A stretch of DNA of 6,212 bases from Planctomycetaceae bacterium (GTDB lineage: Bacteria > Planctomycetota > Planctomycetia > Pirellulales > Thermoguttaceae), in the NCBI GenBank assembly GCA_031274385.1, contig JAISQH010000631.1:1-6212 (forward strand). The letters are read 5' to 3'. Position 1 is the stretch's first letter. Each line of letters opens with the position of its first letter. Positions 1-4,942 of this stretch are shown piece by piece. The translations under genes and the position numbers were made by a program. The notes under the pieces are model-generated. The model saw only the letters and a program-made list of their open reading frames with translations. It did no database searches and had not been told where the DNA came from.

Positions 1-794
1 ATTACCGCGAGATAATGTAAAAGTTTGTTGATGCCGTCGCCCATTGCCCGAATCGGCAACGGATGTCCGTTTTGCAATCTGGAAAAGATGTTGGCGGTTC
101 CGTGTTGTTGCATTACGAAAATATCTTCAATTTCATCAAAAAGAAGCCGCAACATTTTTACGAGTTCGTTTTTTTTATTTTTGTACTCAATTTCACCAGT
201 CCATGTCGCGACAATTTGTTGTGACAGATGCGTATTCGGACTGATGTATATTACGAATGGAAGTACGGGTAAATAAGACGGGGTATCGAACATTAATGTC
301 AAACCGCTTTGCGTAACTAAAAATCGTCCGGTTTCATTAGAATCGGCTCCGTCTTCATACATGAATTTCAAAGCATAACTTCCCGATAGCGGTTGAAACA
401 TCGGCGGCACTGCGTTTCGCTCGGTAAAACTTGTCTGCGAAAACTGTTCGTCTTTCTCCATGCACAAAGTTCTTAACCGTTTGTTATCATCCTCAATGGA
501 AATAGTCAGTTTTTGTTTCGTATCTAAATTTCTAAACAACGTTTCCCACAAATGAGGAGGTTCTTGTCCCAAAATCAGACCCGGCGGTAGAGGCGAGACA
601 ACATCAATGCCACGAAAACTGTTTATGTTTATAAATACATCCGCTTTACGATATGCCAGCAACAAAAAAACGCCTTCTAAAATAGATGTTTTTCCTACGT
701 TATTTTTCCCCGAAATCAACGTCAACGGAGTCATACGATCAAGCGTAAAATCCTCGAAACAACGCAAGTTCTGAAATGTAATTTTTGTCAACAT
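1..794 (-). CDS. AAA family ATPase (AAA_15/OLD-like), N-terminal 264 residues, 3' end outside window
   Basis: The frame is open from the ATG at 794 to the left edge, so the C-terminus is missing. It begins with the beta-strand and FQNLRCFEDF typical of RecF/SMC/OLD-like ATPases, followed by a Walker A loop GKNNVGKTS at residues 29-37. ISPNTHLSQQ near residues 204-213 and MGDGINKLL at 251-259 match the late motifs of AAA_15-type ATPases, where GDG-x-x-x-LL acts as an ABC-signature-like element. The Walker B segment would lie beyond the edge. A GGAGG lies 12 nt before the ATG. Family members are soluble ATPases, often coupled to a nuclease or TOPRIM-type partner in defence systems, but the likely partner gene is off the window. 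The gene is separated from the GNAT gene by about 150 bp and may have its own promoter. The family call is firm; the biological role is unknown. Confidence 0.85.
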   Translation of the reverse strand, partial: MLTKITFQNLRCFEDFTLDRMTPLTLISGKNNVGKTSILEGVFLLLAYRKADVFININSFRGIDVVSPLPPGLILGQEPPHLWETLFRNLDTKQKLTISIEDDNKRLRTLCMEKDEQFSQTSFTERNAVPPMFQPLSGSYALKFMYEDGADSNETGRFLVTQSGLTLMFDTPSYLPVLPFVIYISPNTHLSQQIVATWTGEIEYKNKKNELVKMLRLLFDEIEDIFVMQQHGTANIFSRLQNGHPLPIRAMGDGINKLLHYLAV

Positions 795-947
795 TTGTAA
801 CTATATCCTCCTATCACACTTTCTTGAATTAATGAAAGTTGCAAAAATGCAAAATGCCAAAAATTCAGTCAGTTGATCTGTTTATTATTGTTTCAATTCA
901 TTATTTATCAAATAACCTGGTATTCAAAATCATCTCCGCGCTTTCGG
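795..947. other. intergenic region between the GNAT and ATPase genes
   Basis: An AT-rich spacer of 153 bp. On the minus strand it carries the GGAGG (807-811) used by the ATPase gene. I found no well-spaced -35/-10 pair and no GC-rich hairpin followed by a T-run, so neither a promoter nor a terminator is called. A short GCAAAA(A)TGC motif is repeated around 841-858. Confidence 0.5.
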
Positions 948-1412
948 CTAAATTCTGTACTCTAAATATGCTTGATTTGGTGATTCAAAGCCGAGTTTTT
1001 TGTAAACGGGGCAACCCATTTCGGTGGCGTGTAACTCCAATCGGGTAATACCGTGTTGTTTGGCGTCGGTAATCAAACGACGGACAATTTCGGTTGCCAC
1101 ACCTTGTTTTCGAAAATCGGAATCAGTGTAAATGTTGAAGATATATGCCGACATTCCGTTGCGCAACATTAAACCCGGTGCGTAACGCCGTACCGATAAC
1201 GCCCCGCCGCCAATCGTTCGGTCTTCAAACTCCGCTAACCAATGGATACATTCACCGGTCGGAATGGTTTCAGCATAATAATGTCTGATTCCTGTTTCGA
1301 TTTCTTCGTTCAGTTCTGTAATCCGGTCAGGCTGATAATGACGGATGAAACGAAAACGAAACTCAACCAATGTTTCAATATCCGAAATGTCGGCACGTCG
1401 GTAATTTATCAT
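948..1412 (-). CDS. GNAT family N-acetyltransferase
   Basis: A 154-residue protein with the single-domain GNAT layout: an N-terminal strand INYRRADISDIETLV, strand 4 around SAYIFNIYT (88-96), the acetyl-CoA pyrophosphate loop RKQGVA at 101-106 (R-x-x-G-x-A), and a C-terminal segment with LELHATEMGCPVYKKLGF at 125-142. The length is normal and the domain looks complete. It should transfer an acetyl group from acetyl-CoA to an amine; the acceptor cannot be read from the sequence. Its ATG overlaps the stop of the preceding HepT-like gene by 4 nt (ATGA, 1409-1412) and has no clear Shine-Dalgarno, so its translation is probably coupled. The tight pairing suggests a functional link to that HepT-like protein. 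It could be an ordinary small-molecule acetyltransferase or a toxin-like GNAT; nothing in the sequence decides this. Confidence 0.92.
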   Translation of the reverse strand: MINYRRADISDIETLVEFRFRFIRHYQPDRITELNEEIETGIRHYYAETIPTGECIHWLAEFEDRTIGGGALSVRRYAPGLMLRNGMSAYIFNIYTDSDFRKQGVATEIVRRLITDAKQHGITRLELHATEMGCPVYKKLGFESPNQAYLEYRI

Positions 1413-1846
1413 GCAACTTTTCTGCGCTCGTTGTTAGTTCGTTGGCGGCAGGTTTGGAGTAATTCTTCCGCGTCCGTCAAAAAAGCCGACGCCTTCTCAA
1501 ATGTCCGAATCGCCACACTACTTGATTGCGAAAGATGTTCACAATCAAGATATTCGAGCCAGCGATTCAAATTTGAGATAATTCCCTCTTGAGCCGCCAA
1601 ACCCAATAACGCCTTCGGCGTCAGATTTTCAATCTCCGCCGCATCGAATCGGTCTGTCAGTTGATGAGTTATCATCTGGCAGCAAACCCGAAACGTTAAA
1701 CTGAAATTCTGTACAACTGCTGAAATCAAAATGTTTTTGAACTCAATACCGAGTTCCTGAAATTCCGGCGAACGGGAATACCCGATTGCGTTTTCCAATG
1801 ATTCCATTGCATGTTGAAGTTTATCGGAATTACGTTTTTTCATCAT
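1409..1846 (-). CDS. HepT-like (HI0074 family) nucleotidyltransferase substrate-binding protein, active-site motif lost
   Basis: A 145-residue all-helical protein that aligns without gaps over its first 110 residues with the intact HepT at 4384-4812 (33 identities in the first 102 by my count; shared blocks include ESLE, QNF-x-x-TF and RW-x-x-Y). Intact HepT has R103-N-x3-H108-x-Y110; here the same positions are E103, S108 and S110, so the HEPN RNase residues and the AMPylated tyrosine are all absent. No MntA-type nucleotidyltransferase is adjacent; a GNAT gene overlaps its stop by 4 nt instead. Two ATGs stand side by side; GGAGG lies 5 nt before the second (1843) and only 2 nt before the first, so 1843 is the likelier true start. 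It may be a catalytically dead HEPN protein reused for binding, or a decaying gene, although the frame is intact. Confidence 0.82.
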   Translation of the reverse strand: MMKKRNSDKLQHAMESLENAIGYSRSPEFQELGIEFKNILISAVVQNFSLTFRVCCQMITHQLTDRFDAAEIENLTPKALLGLAAQEGIISNLNRWLEYLDCEHLSQSSSVAIRTFEKASAFLTDAEELLQTCRQRTNNERRKVA

Positions 1847-1864
1847 TTCCTCCTTGAAAAAAAA

Positions 1865-1899
1865 ATCGAAACACTAACAAAAATTATCGAAACACTAAC
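1865..1899. repeat. two 14-bp direct repeats, 21-bp period
   Basis: ATCGAAACACTAAC occurs at 1865-1878 and again, without mismatch, at 1886-1899. The second copy contains the lipoprotein stop codon (1895-1897). The other lies in the short gap ahead of the HepT-like gene, next to a T-run on the minus strand. A 21-bp period is two helical turns. The function is unknown; it may simply be a local duplication. Confidence 0.85.
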
Positions 1900-2326
1900 G
1901 AGTCGGCGACCAGACGGGCGGCGACTTTTCTTCGGAACTGAGAACAATTTTCGGCAACAATATTTGAGAACTTTTAAGGGAATCAGGAACCGCGTTTGAT
2001 CCCGGAATTTCGTTTGGAATGATGATTTCCGGCGGTTCAAACGGCGGTGCCTCATCGTAATTTTCAACCGGCGGCGATTGAATTCGTTTAGGGCGTGTCA
2101 ACGGTTCTTGCGGCAAAGATGCATTGCTTTTTCGTAACGTCGTGTTGCGAAGTGATTCGTTTTCCCGTTTCAGATCGACGAGTTGCGCATGAGTCACGTA
2201 CAGCGCGTTCTCAAGCCGCCGGTTTTCCTGAAGCAATAACGATTGGTCAACCTCATACTGATATCGACTCGTACAACCTAAAAAAGCCGAAAGAATCAAT
2301 GTCAATCCTAATAAATGTTTTTTCAT
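1895..2326 (-). CDS. small coiled-coil lipoprotein, proline-rich C-terminus
   Basis: A 143-residue protein with a lipoprotein signal: MKKHLLGLTLILSAFLGC, lipobox-like FLGC with the cysteine at residue 18 (F at -3 is less common than L). After the acylated Cys comes a heptad-rich coil over about residues 26-62 (QENRRLENALY, then LVDLKRENESLR), then a proline-rich low-complexity tail (EAPPFEPPEIIIPNEIPG) to the C-terminus. It should be anchored to a membrane and extend into the periplasm; no enzymatic domain is visible. AAGGA lies 10 nt before the ATG. It sits 75 bp after clpP2 and 48 bp ahead of the HepT-like gene, so co-transcription is possible. The coil resembles, from memory, conserved planctomycete hypothetical proteins. 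No function is known to me. Confidence 0.85.
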   Translation of the reverse strand: MKKHLLGLTLILSAFLGCTSRYQYEVDQSLLLQENRRLENALYVTHAQLVDLKRENESLRNTTLRKSNASLPQEPLTRPKRIQSPPVENYDEAPPFEPPEIIIPNEIPGSNAVPDSLKSSQILLPKIVLSSEEKSPPVWSPTR

Positions 2327-2368
2327 CTCCCGTGCATCCTTGCAGGAAAGTTATCTTACGTTACAAAT

Positions 2369-2401
2369 TTATTGCAAAATTATTGCAAAATTATTACAAA
2401 A
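2369..2401. repeat. three tandem 11-bp repeats at the clpP2 stop codon
   Basis: TTATTGCAAAA occurs at 2369-2379 and 2380-2390, and with one change (G to A) at 2391-2401. It abuts the clpP2 stop codon at 2402-2404, where a fourth, degenerate unit begins. On the coding strand it lies in the clpP2 3' end and lipoprotein leader. It is AT-rich without a hairpin, so it is not called a terminator. Confidence 0.85.
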
Positions 2402-2989
2402 TTATTTTACAATTTTTTCGATCACACGATCAATCAATCCATAATCTTTGGCATCAGCAGCAGACATAAACCGGTCACGGTCTGTGTCTTTTTCAATCTT
2501 GGCAAGATCATGTCCGGTGTGTTTGATGAGGATTTTGTTCAACCGTTCTTTGATGTTGGCAAATTCCCGTGCGTGAATCATAATTTCTTCGGCAGTGCCT
2601 TCCATTCCGCCGTGCGGCTGGTGAATCATAATCCGGGCATTCGGTAACGCAGAACGTTTCCCATTGGCTCCCGCCGTGAGAAGAACCGCTCCCATTGACG
2701 CCGCCTGACCAATACAATAAGTGGCAACATCGCAATTAATGTACTGCATCGTATCATAAATCGCTAATCCCGCCGTTACACTGCCGCCGGGAGAATTAAT
2801 GTACAAATGAATATCCGCCGCCGAATCATCCGAATTAAGGAATAAAAGTTGCGCAACAATCGCGTTCGCCACTTCATCGGTCACTTGGGTGCCAAGAAAA
2901 ATAATCCGGTCTTTCAAGAGACGACTGTAAATGTCCATCGCCCGCTCTTCGCGACCACTCTTCTCAATAACATAAGGTATTAAAGGCAT
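2402..2989 (-). CDS. clpP: ATP-dependent Clp protease proteolytic subunit ClpP (second paralog, canonical type)
   Basis: A 195-residue serine peptidase (family S14) that forms the proteolytic chamber fed by ClpX/ClpA-type unfoldases in the cytoplasm. The N-terminus PLIPYVIEK and DIYSRLLKDRIIFLG is the canonical ClpP form. The oxyanion and substrate loop YINSPGGSVTAG is at 63-74, the nucleophile S98 is in GQAASMGA, H123 in MIHQP, and D172 in KDTDRDRF. These match the numbering of well-studied ClpPs, so the triad is complete and the length is normal. The ATG at 2989 is the natural start, yet no Shine-Dalgarno is visible: the upstream bases are an array of 7-bp repeats. It is separated from its paralog clpP1 by a toxin-antitoxin cassette of nearly 2 kb. 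It probably assembles with ClpP1 as a mixed complex, as seen in other bacteria with two clpP genes; this last step is inference. Confidence 0.98.
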   Translation of the reverse strand: MPLIPYVIEKSGREERAMDIYSRLLKDRIIFLGTQVTDEVANAIVAQLLFLNSDDSAADIHLYINSPGGSVTAGLAIYDTMQYINCDVATYCIGQAASMGAVLLTAGANGKRSALPNARIMIHQPHGGMEGTAEEIMIHAREFANIKERLNKILIKHTGHDLAKIEKDTDRDRFMSAADAKDYGLIDRVIEKIVK

Positions 2990-2990
2990 C

Positions 2991-3053
2991 TTTTTAGTTA
3001 ATAGTTAATAGTTAATAGTTAATAGTTTTTAGTTAATAGTTTTTAGTTAATAG
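2991..3053. repeat. nine tandem 7-bp units immediately upstream of clpP2
   Basis: The 63 bp divide exactly into nine heptamers of two kinds, TTTTTAG (a) and TTAATAG (b), in the order a-b-b-b-b-a-b-a-b with no slips. On the clpP2 coding strand the units read CTAAAAA and CTATTAA. The array ends one base before the clpP2 start codon, so it occupies the place of the ribosome binding site and leader, and it begins 84 bp after the end of the PIN gene. Change in copy number could alter clpP2 translation or spacing; no such role is shown. Confidence 0.93.
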
Positions 3054-3137
3054 TGAGCATTTATTATCGGCTGAATCATTAAACACATTATTGTTTTGAA
3101 AAACCGTATTCGTGAGAAAACCATTCGGCAAATTCTT

Positions 3138-3473
3138 CTACGCCAACGCTGTTGCCGCAATCAACGCGTCCGGGACGGAAATCGGACGATTACGGCGTTC
3201 GTAACGGATTTGGGCGAAAAGGTCGCAAATTCTCTCGGAAAACGGAAGTATTTTATAGTCGGCGGATAATTCTTCTTTTAATCGCTGGAGATTTTTTACA
3301 CTCATTTGTCGATGATAAGCGGATTCCAAAAGTTCCGCAACCGTCATAAAACCAATACAAAGTATTTTACCGAATAAAATCGGAAGATACTCATTCTTCC
3401 AATCGGTACGACTGGAAATATAAGTAACAATATTTGTGTCAAGGACTAGTTCTTCCCGATGGTTCAAAATCAT
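3138..3473 (-). CDS. vapC: PIN-domain (VapC-type) toxin, C-terminus short
   Basis: A PIN-fold RNase, normally the toxin of a type II pair. The start at 3473 is chosen because it gives the 4-nt ATGA overlap with the antitoxin-like gene and places the first PIN strand at the N-terminus; a start at 3524 would add 17 residues inside that gene. Visible acidic residues are D12 (LVLDTNIVTYI), E47 (MTVAELLESA) and D102 (RPISVPDALIAATALA). The protein stops at residue 111, right after this last motif, whereas PIN toxins of this type usually continue about 20 residues through a strand resembling LPLVTxNxxDF. Codons after the TAG read KNLPNGFLTNTVF in frame, loosely similar to that strand, and a -1 shift would give 17 more sense codons. 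It could be a nonsense-truncated, possibly inactive toxin. The domain call is secure; activity is doubtful. Confidence 0.85.
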   Translation of the reverse strand: MILNHREELVLDTNIVTYISSRTDWKNEYLPILFGKILCIGFMTVAELLESAYHRQMSVKNLQRLKEELSADYKILPFSERICDLFAQIRYERRNRPISVPDALIAATALA

Positions 3474-3745
3474 TCTTCTTTGCGTTTCCGTAAAAATTCT
3501 TCGACTTCCTCTTTTGAATCCCACAAAAACGATAACGTACCGAAAACCCGATTCGGATCAGTAAAACGTTTCTCGCCTTGTTCTTCTGCCAGTTCCTCCA
3601 AAGTTTTTTGGTGTTTCCAATGATCGTTGTTTTCCGGCAACGGCGGCGTCTTTTTAATAACAACAACTTTAGAACCATAAAACTCCGGCGGAAGAACAAC
3701 CGCTCCACCTTCCGGAACCGATAATTCATAATGTAACGTTGGCAT
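3470..3745 (-). CDS. putative antitoxin paired with the PIN toxin (copy 2)
   Basis: A 91-residue protein with an N-terminal half of short strands (HYELSVPEGGAVVLPPEF) that recalls AbrB/SpoVT-type swapped-hairpin DNA-binding domains, a central block LPENNDHWKHQKTLEEL at 36-52, and a charged helical tail WDSKEEVEEFLRKRKEE of the sort antitoxins use to wrap a toxin. It matches 64 of 90 residues of the gene just upstream (3759-4031). Its TGA overlaps the PIN ATG (ATGA), the usual order antitoxin then toxin, which is the main reason for the call. AAAGGA lies 9 nt before the ATG, with a nearer AGGA 4 nt away. I do not recognise a named family; the antitoxin role is inferred from position and architecture. 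Confidence 0.8.
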   Translation of the reverse strand: MPTLHYELSVPEGGAVVLPPEFYGSKVVVIKKTPPLPENNDHWKHQKTLEELAEEQGEKRFTDPNRVFGTLSFLWDSKEEVEEFLRKRKEE

Positions 3746-3758
3746 GATTTCCTATCCT

Positions 3759-4031
3759 TTATTCTTTACGTCTCCGTAAAAATTCTTCTGCTTCCTCTTT
3801 TGAATCCCACAAAAACGAGAGGGAACCAAAGTAACGATCCGGATCCGTCATTGTTTTATCGCCTTGTTCCTGACGCAGTTCTTCCAATGTTTTTTGGTGT
3901 TTCCAATGATCGTTATTTTCCGGCAACATCGGTGTTTTTTTACGGACAACAATTTCCGTATTGCAAAATTCCGGCGGTAACGTGATCGAACCGTTAACCG
4001 GTACAAATGTTTCATATTGTAACGCTGGCAT
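3759..4031 (-). CDS. putative antitoxin, diverged tandem duplicate (copy 1)
   Basis: A 90-residue paralog of the next gene: the block LPENNDHWKHQKTLEEL is identical and the tail LSFLWDSKEEAEEFLRRRKE nearly so, while the N-terminal strands (YETFVPVNGSITLPPEF) and residues 53-67 differ. Divergence is concentrated in the presumed DNA-binding half and the segment before the tail, which would suit different operator or partner specificity. It ends 13 bp before copy 2 and has no toxin gene of its own in between; mntA ends 29 bp upstream. AGGA stands 8 nt before the ATG. The two copies form a 289-bp-offset direct repeat at DNA level, with long shared stretches at 3486-3530 and 3775-3819. It may be an orphan antitoxin kept to block a toxin, or a leftover of duplication. 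Confidence 0.78.
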   Translation of the reverse strand: MPALQYETFVPVNGSITLPPEFCNTEIVVRKKTPMLPENNDHWKHQKTLEELRQEQGDKTMTDPDRYFGSLSFLWDSKEEAEEFLRRRKE

Positions 4032-4060
4032 GATTTGTTTCCTTTCCGGTATTGATCGGG

Positions 4061-4384
4061 TTACACAAGTACAACATGATTTTTATTAATGTACGGTTTG
4101 AAATCGTTGTCGATTCGGTTCCAGTCGAGCAAATCAACCCGAATCGGTAAATCGGACTCGTCGAAATCCTCAACAAGTTGGTTATAAAGATCGTTCGGAA
4201 TTGCCTCAGAACCTTGAATAACGAGGTCGAGATCGGAATTTTTGCGTGCCTTGCCGTTTGCTCGTGAACCGAATACCCAAACGGTTCGGTCTGGAATCCG
4301 GCGGCGCAGAATCGCCAATACCATGGCAAGATCAACCGGTTCCAAAGTAAGACCGTCTATTGTCATCGAATTTTGTAACGTCAT
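4061..4384 (-). CDS. mntA: MntA-type nucleotidyltransferase antitoxin
   Basis: A 107-residue minimal nucleotidyltransferase (DNA polymerase beta superfamily). The signature GSRANGKARKNSDLDL is at 39-54, giving G39-S40 and metal ligands D51 and D53; the third acidic residue is D84 in RVDLLDW. All catalytic elements are therefore present. In characterised HEPN/MNT systems this enzyme inactivates HepT by adding AMP units to the tyrosine of the RX4HXY motif, and that tyrosine is present in the neighbouring HepT. The gene starts within the hepT stop (TAATG, one-base overlap), indicating translational coupling with the toxin gene first. A second in-frame ATG at residue 7 is an alternative start. 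Confidence in the family is high; the antitoxin role is transferred from known homologs. Confidence 0.93.
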   Translation of the reverse strand: MTLQNSMTIDGLTLEPVDLAMVLAILRRRIPDRTVWVFGSRANGKARKNSDLDLVIQGSEAIPNDLYNQLVEDFDESDLPIRVDLLDWNRIDNDFKPYINKNHVVLV

Positions 4385-4812
4385 TAAATTTCTTCACTCC
4401 GATTTAAATGATTGAAAAGTTGTTTGGCATCTTCAAGGAACATTACCGCTTTCGCATAAACTTCCTCAGCAACTAAGGCATTATAAGTATGTGTTGTTTT
4501 ATTTCTTGCTTCAAAATAAGAAAACCAGCGGGCAGGATCATCAACAAGCATTCGCTCGCCAGCCAGCCGGAACAACGCCTTGTGTGAAATTCCTTTAACA
4601 GCAGCCGATCCTAATTTTTCAGCAAGCCAACGTTCTAACAATTTCCAACTTAATTCAAACGTAAATTCAAAATTTTGGATAACCGCCGCACGAACCACTT
4701 CAGGAAATCCGGCATCCAACTCGACAAGGTACGGCGAATGCGAACACCGAATCGCTGTCTCCAAAGACTCAATCGCTTTGCAAAGTTTGGTAAGGTCAAG
4801 TAACATTGTCAA
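4384..4812 (-). CDS. hepT: HepT toxin (HEPN-domain RNase, HI0074 family)
   Basis: A 142-residue all-alpha HEPN protein. Hallmarks are IQNFEFTFELSWKLLERWL at 45-63 and the RNase and modification motif RNKTTHTY at 103-110, which fits RX4HXY exactly (R103, H108, Y110). R and H are the RNase residues of HEPN toxins and Y is the known AMPylation target of MntA. It is followed directly by mntA with a one-base overlap. The start is uncertain: TTG at 4812 has AGGA 9 nt upstream, whereas ATG at 4806, two codons later, is 15 nt from that site; the length matches the paralog at 1409-1846 if TTG is used. It probably acts on cytoplasmic RNA when MntA is lost. No clear promoter is seen in the 128 bp behind clpP1, so it may be transcribed through from clpP1. 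Confidence 0.93.
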   Translation of the reverse strand: MTMLLDLTKLCKAIESLETAIRCSHSPYLVELDAGFPEVVRAAVIQNFEFTFELSWKLLERWLAEKLGSAAVKGISHKALFRLAGERMLVDDPARWFSYFEARNKTTHTYNALVAEEVYAKAVMFLEDAKQLFNHLNRSEEI

Positions 4813-4910
4813 TCGTTTTTATCCTTTCTCATTTTCCGAAGACCTATGACCAGAAAAACAACTCACAATTATTGTTATTGAAAAAACATTCGGTTGAAAC
4901 GAAAACGAAA

Positions 4911-4942
4911 AATTGATTGATTAATTGATTAATTAATTAATT
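4911..4942. repeat. eight tandem 4-bp units (RATT) at the clpP1 stop
   Basis: The stretch splits into AATT, GATT, GATT, AATT, GATT, AATT, AATT, AATT with no interruption, and its last unit overlaps the clpP1 stop codon (4941-4943). On the coding strand it forms the very start of the clpP1 3' untranslated region. It has no GC-rich stem, so it is not called a terminator. Confidence 0.85.

Noticed and set aside
25..276. Plus-strand open frames opposite the ATPase gene
   Set aside because: The minus strand encodes a continuous ATPase with Walker A and signature motifs; the plus frames have no domain or start signal.
1242..1592. Plus-strand 116-codon frame opposite the GNAT and HepT-like genes
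   Set aside because: Antisense to two well-supported genes, with no ribosome binding site or family resemblance.
1843..2067. Minus-strand 74-codon frame rich in Arg and Ser inside the lipoprotein gene
   Set aside because: It is an out-of-frame shadow of the lipoprotein C-terminus, which has a signal peptide, lipobox and coil.
2991..3053. Heptamer array considered as a CRISPR array or iteron origin
   Set aside because: No spacers and 7-bp units rule out CRISPR; no replication initiator gene or DnaA boxes nearby support an origin.
3439..3729. Minus-strand 96-codon Arg/Lys-rich frame overlapping the second antitoxin-like gene
   Set aside because: Out of frame with the paralog pair, whose 64/90 identity proves the other frame is the coding one.
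4813..4910. Possible terminator or promoter between clpP1 and hepT
   Set aside because: No GC stem with a U-run and no adequately spaced -35/-10 pair could be found on the minus strand.
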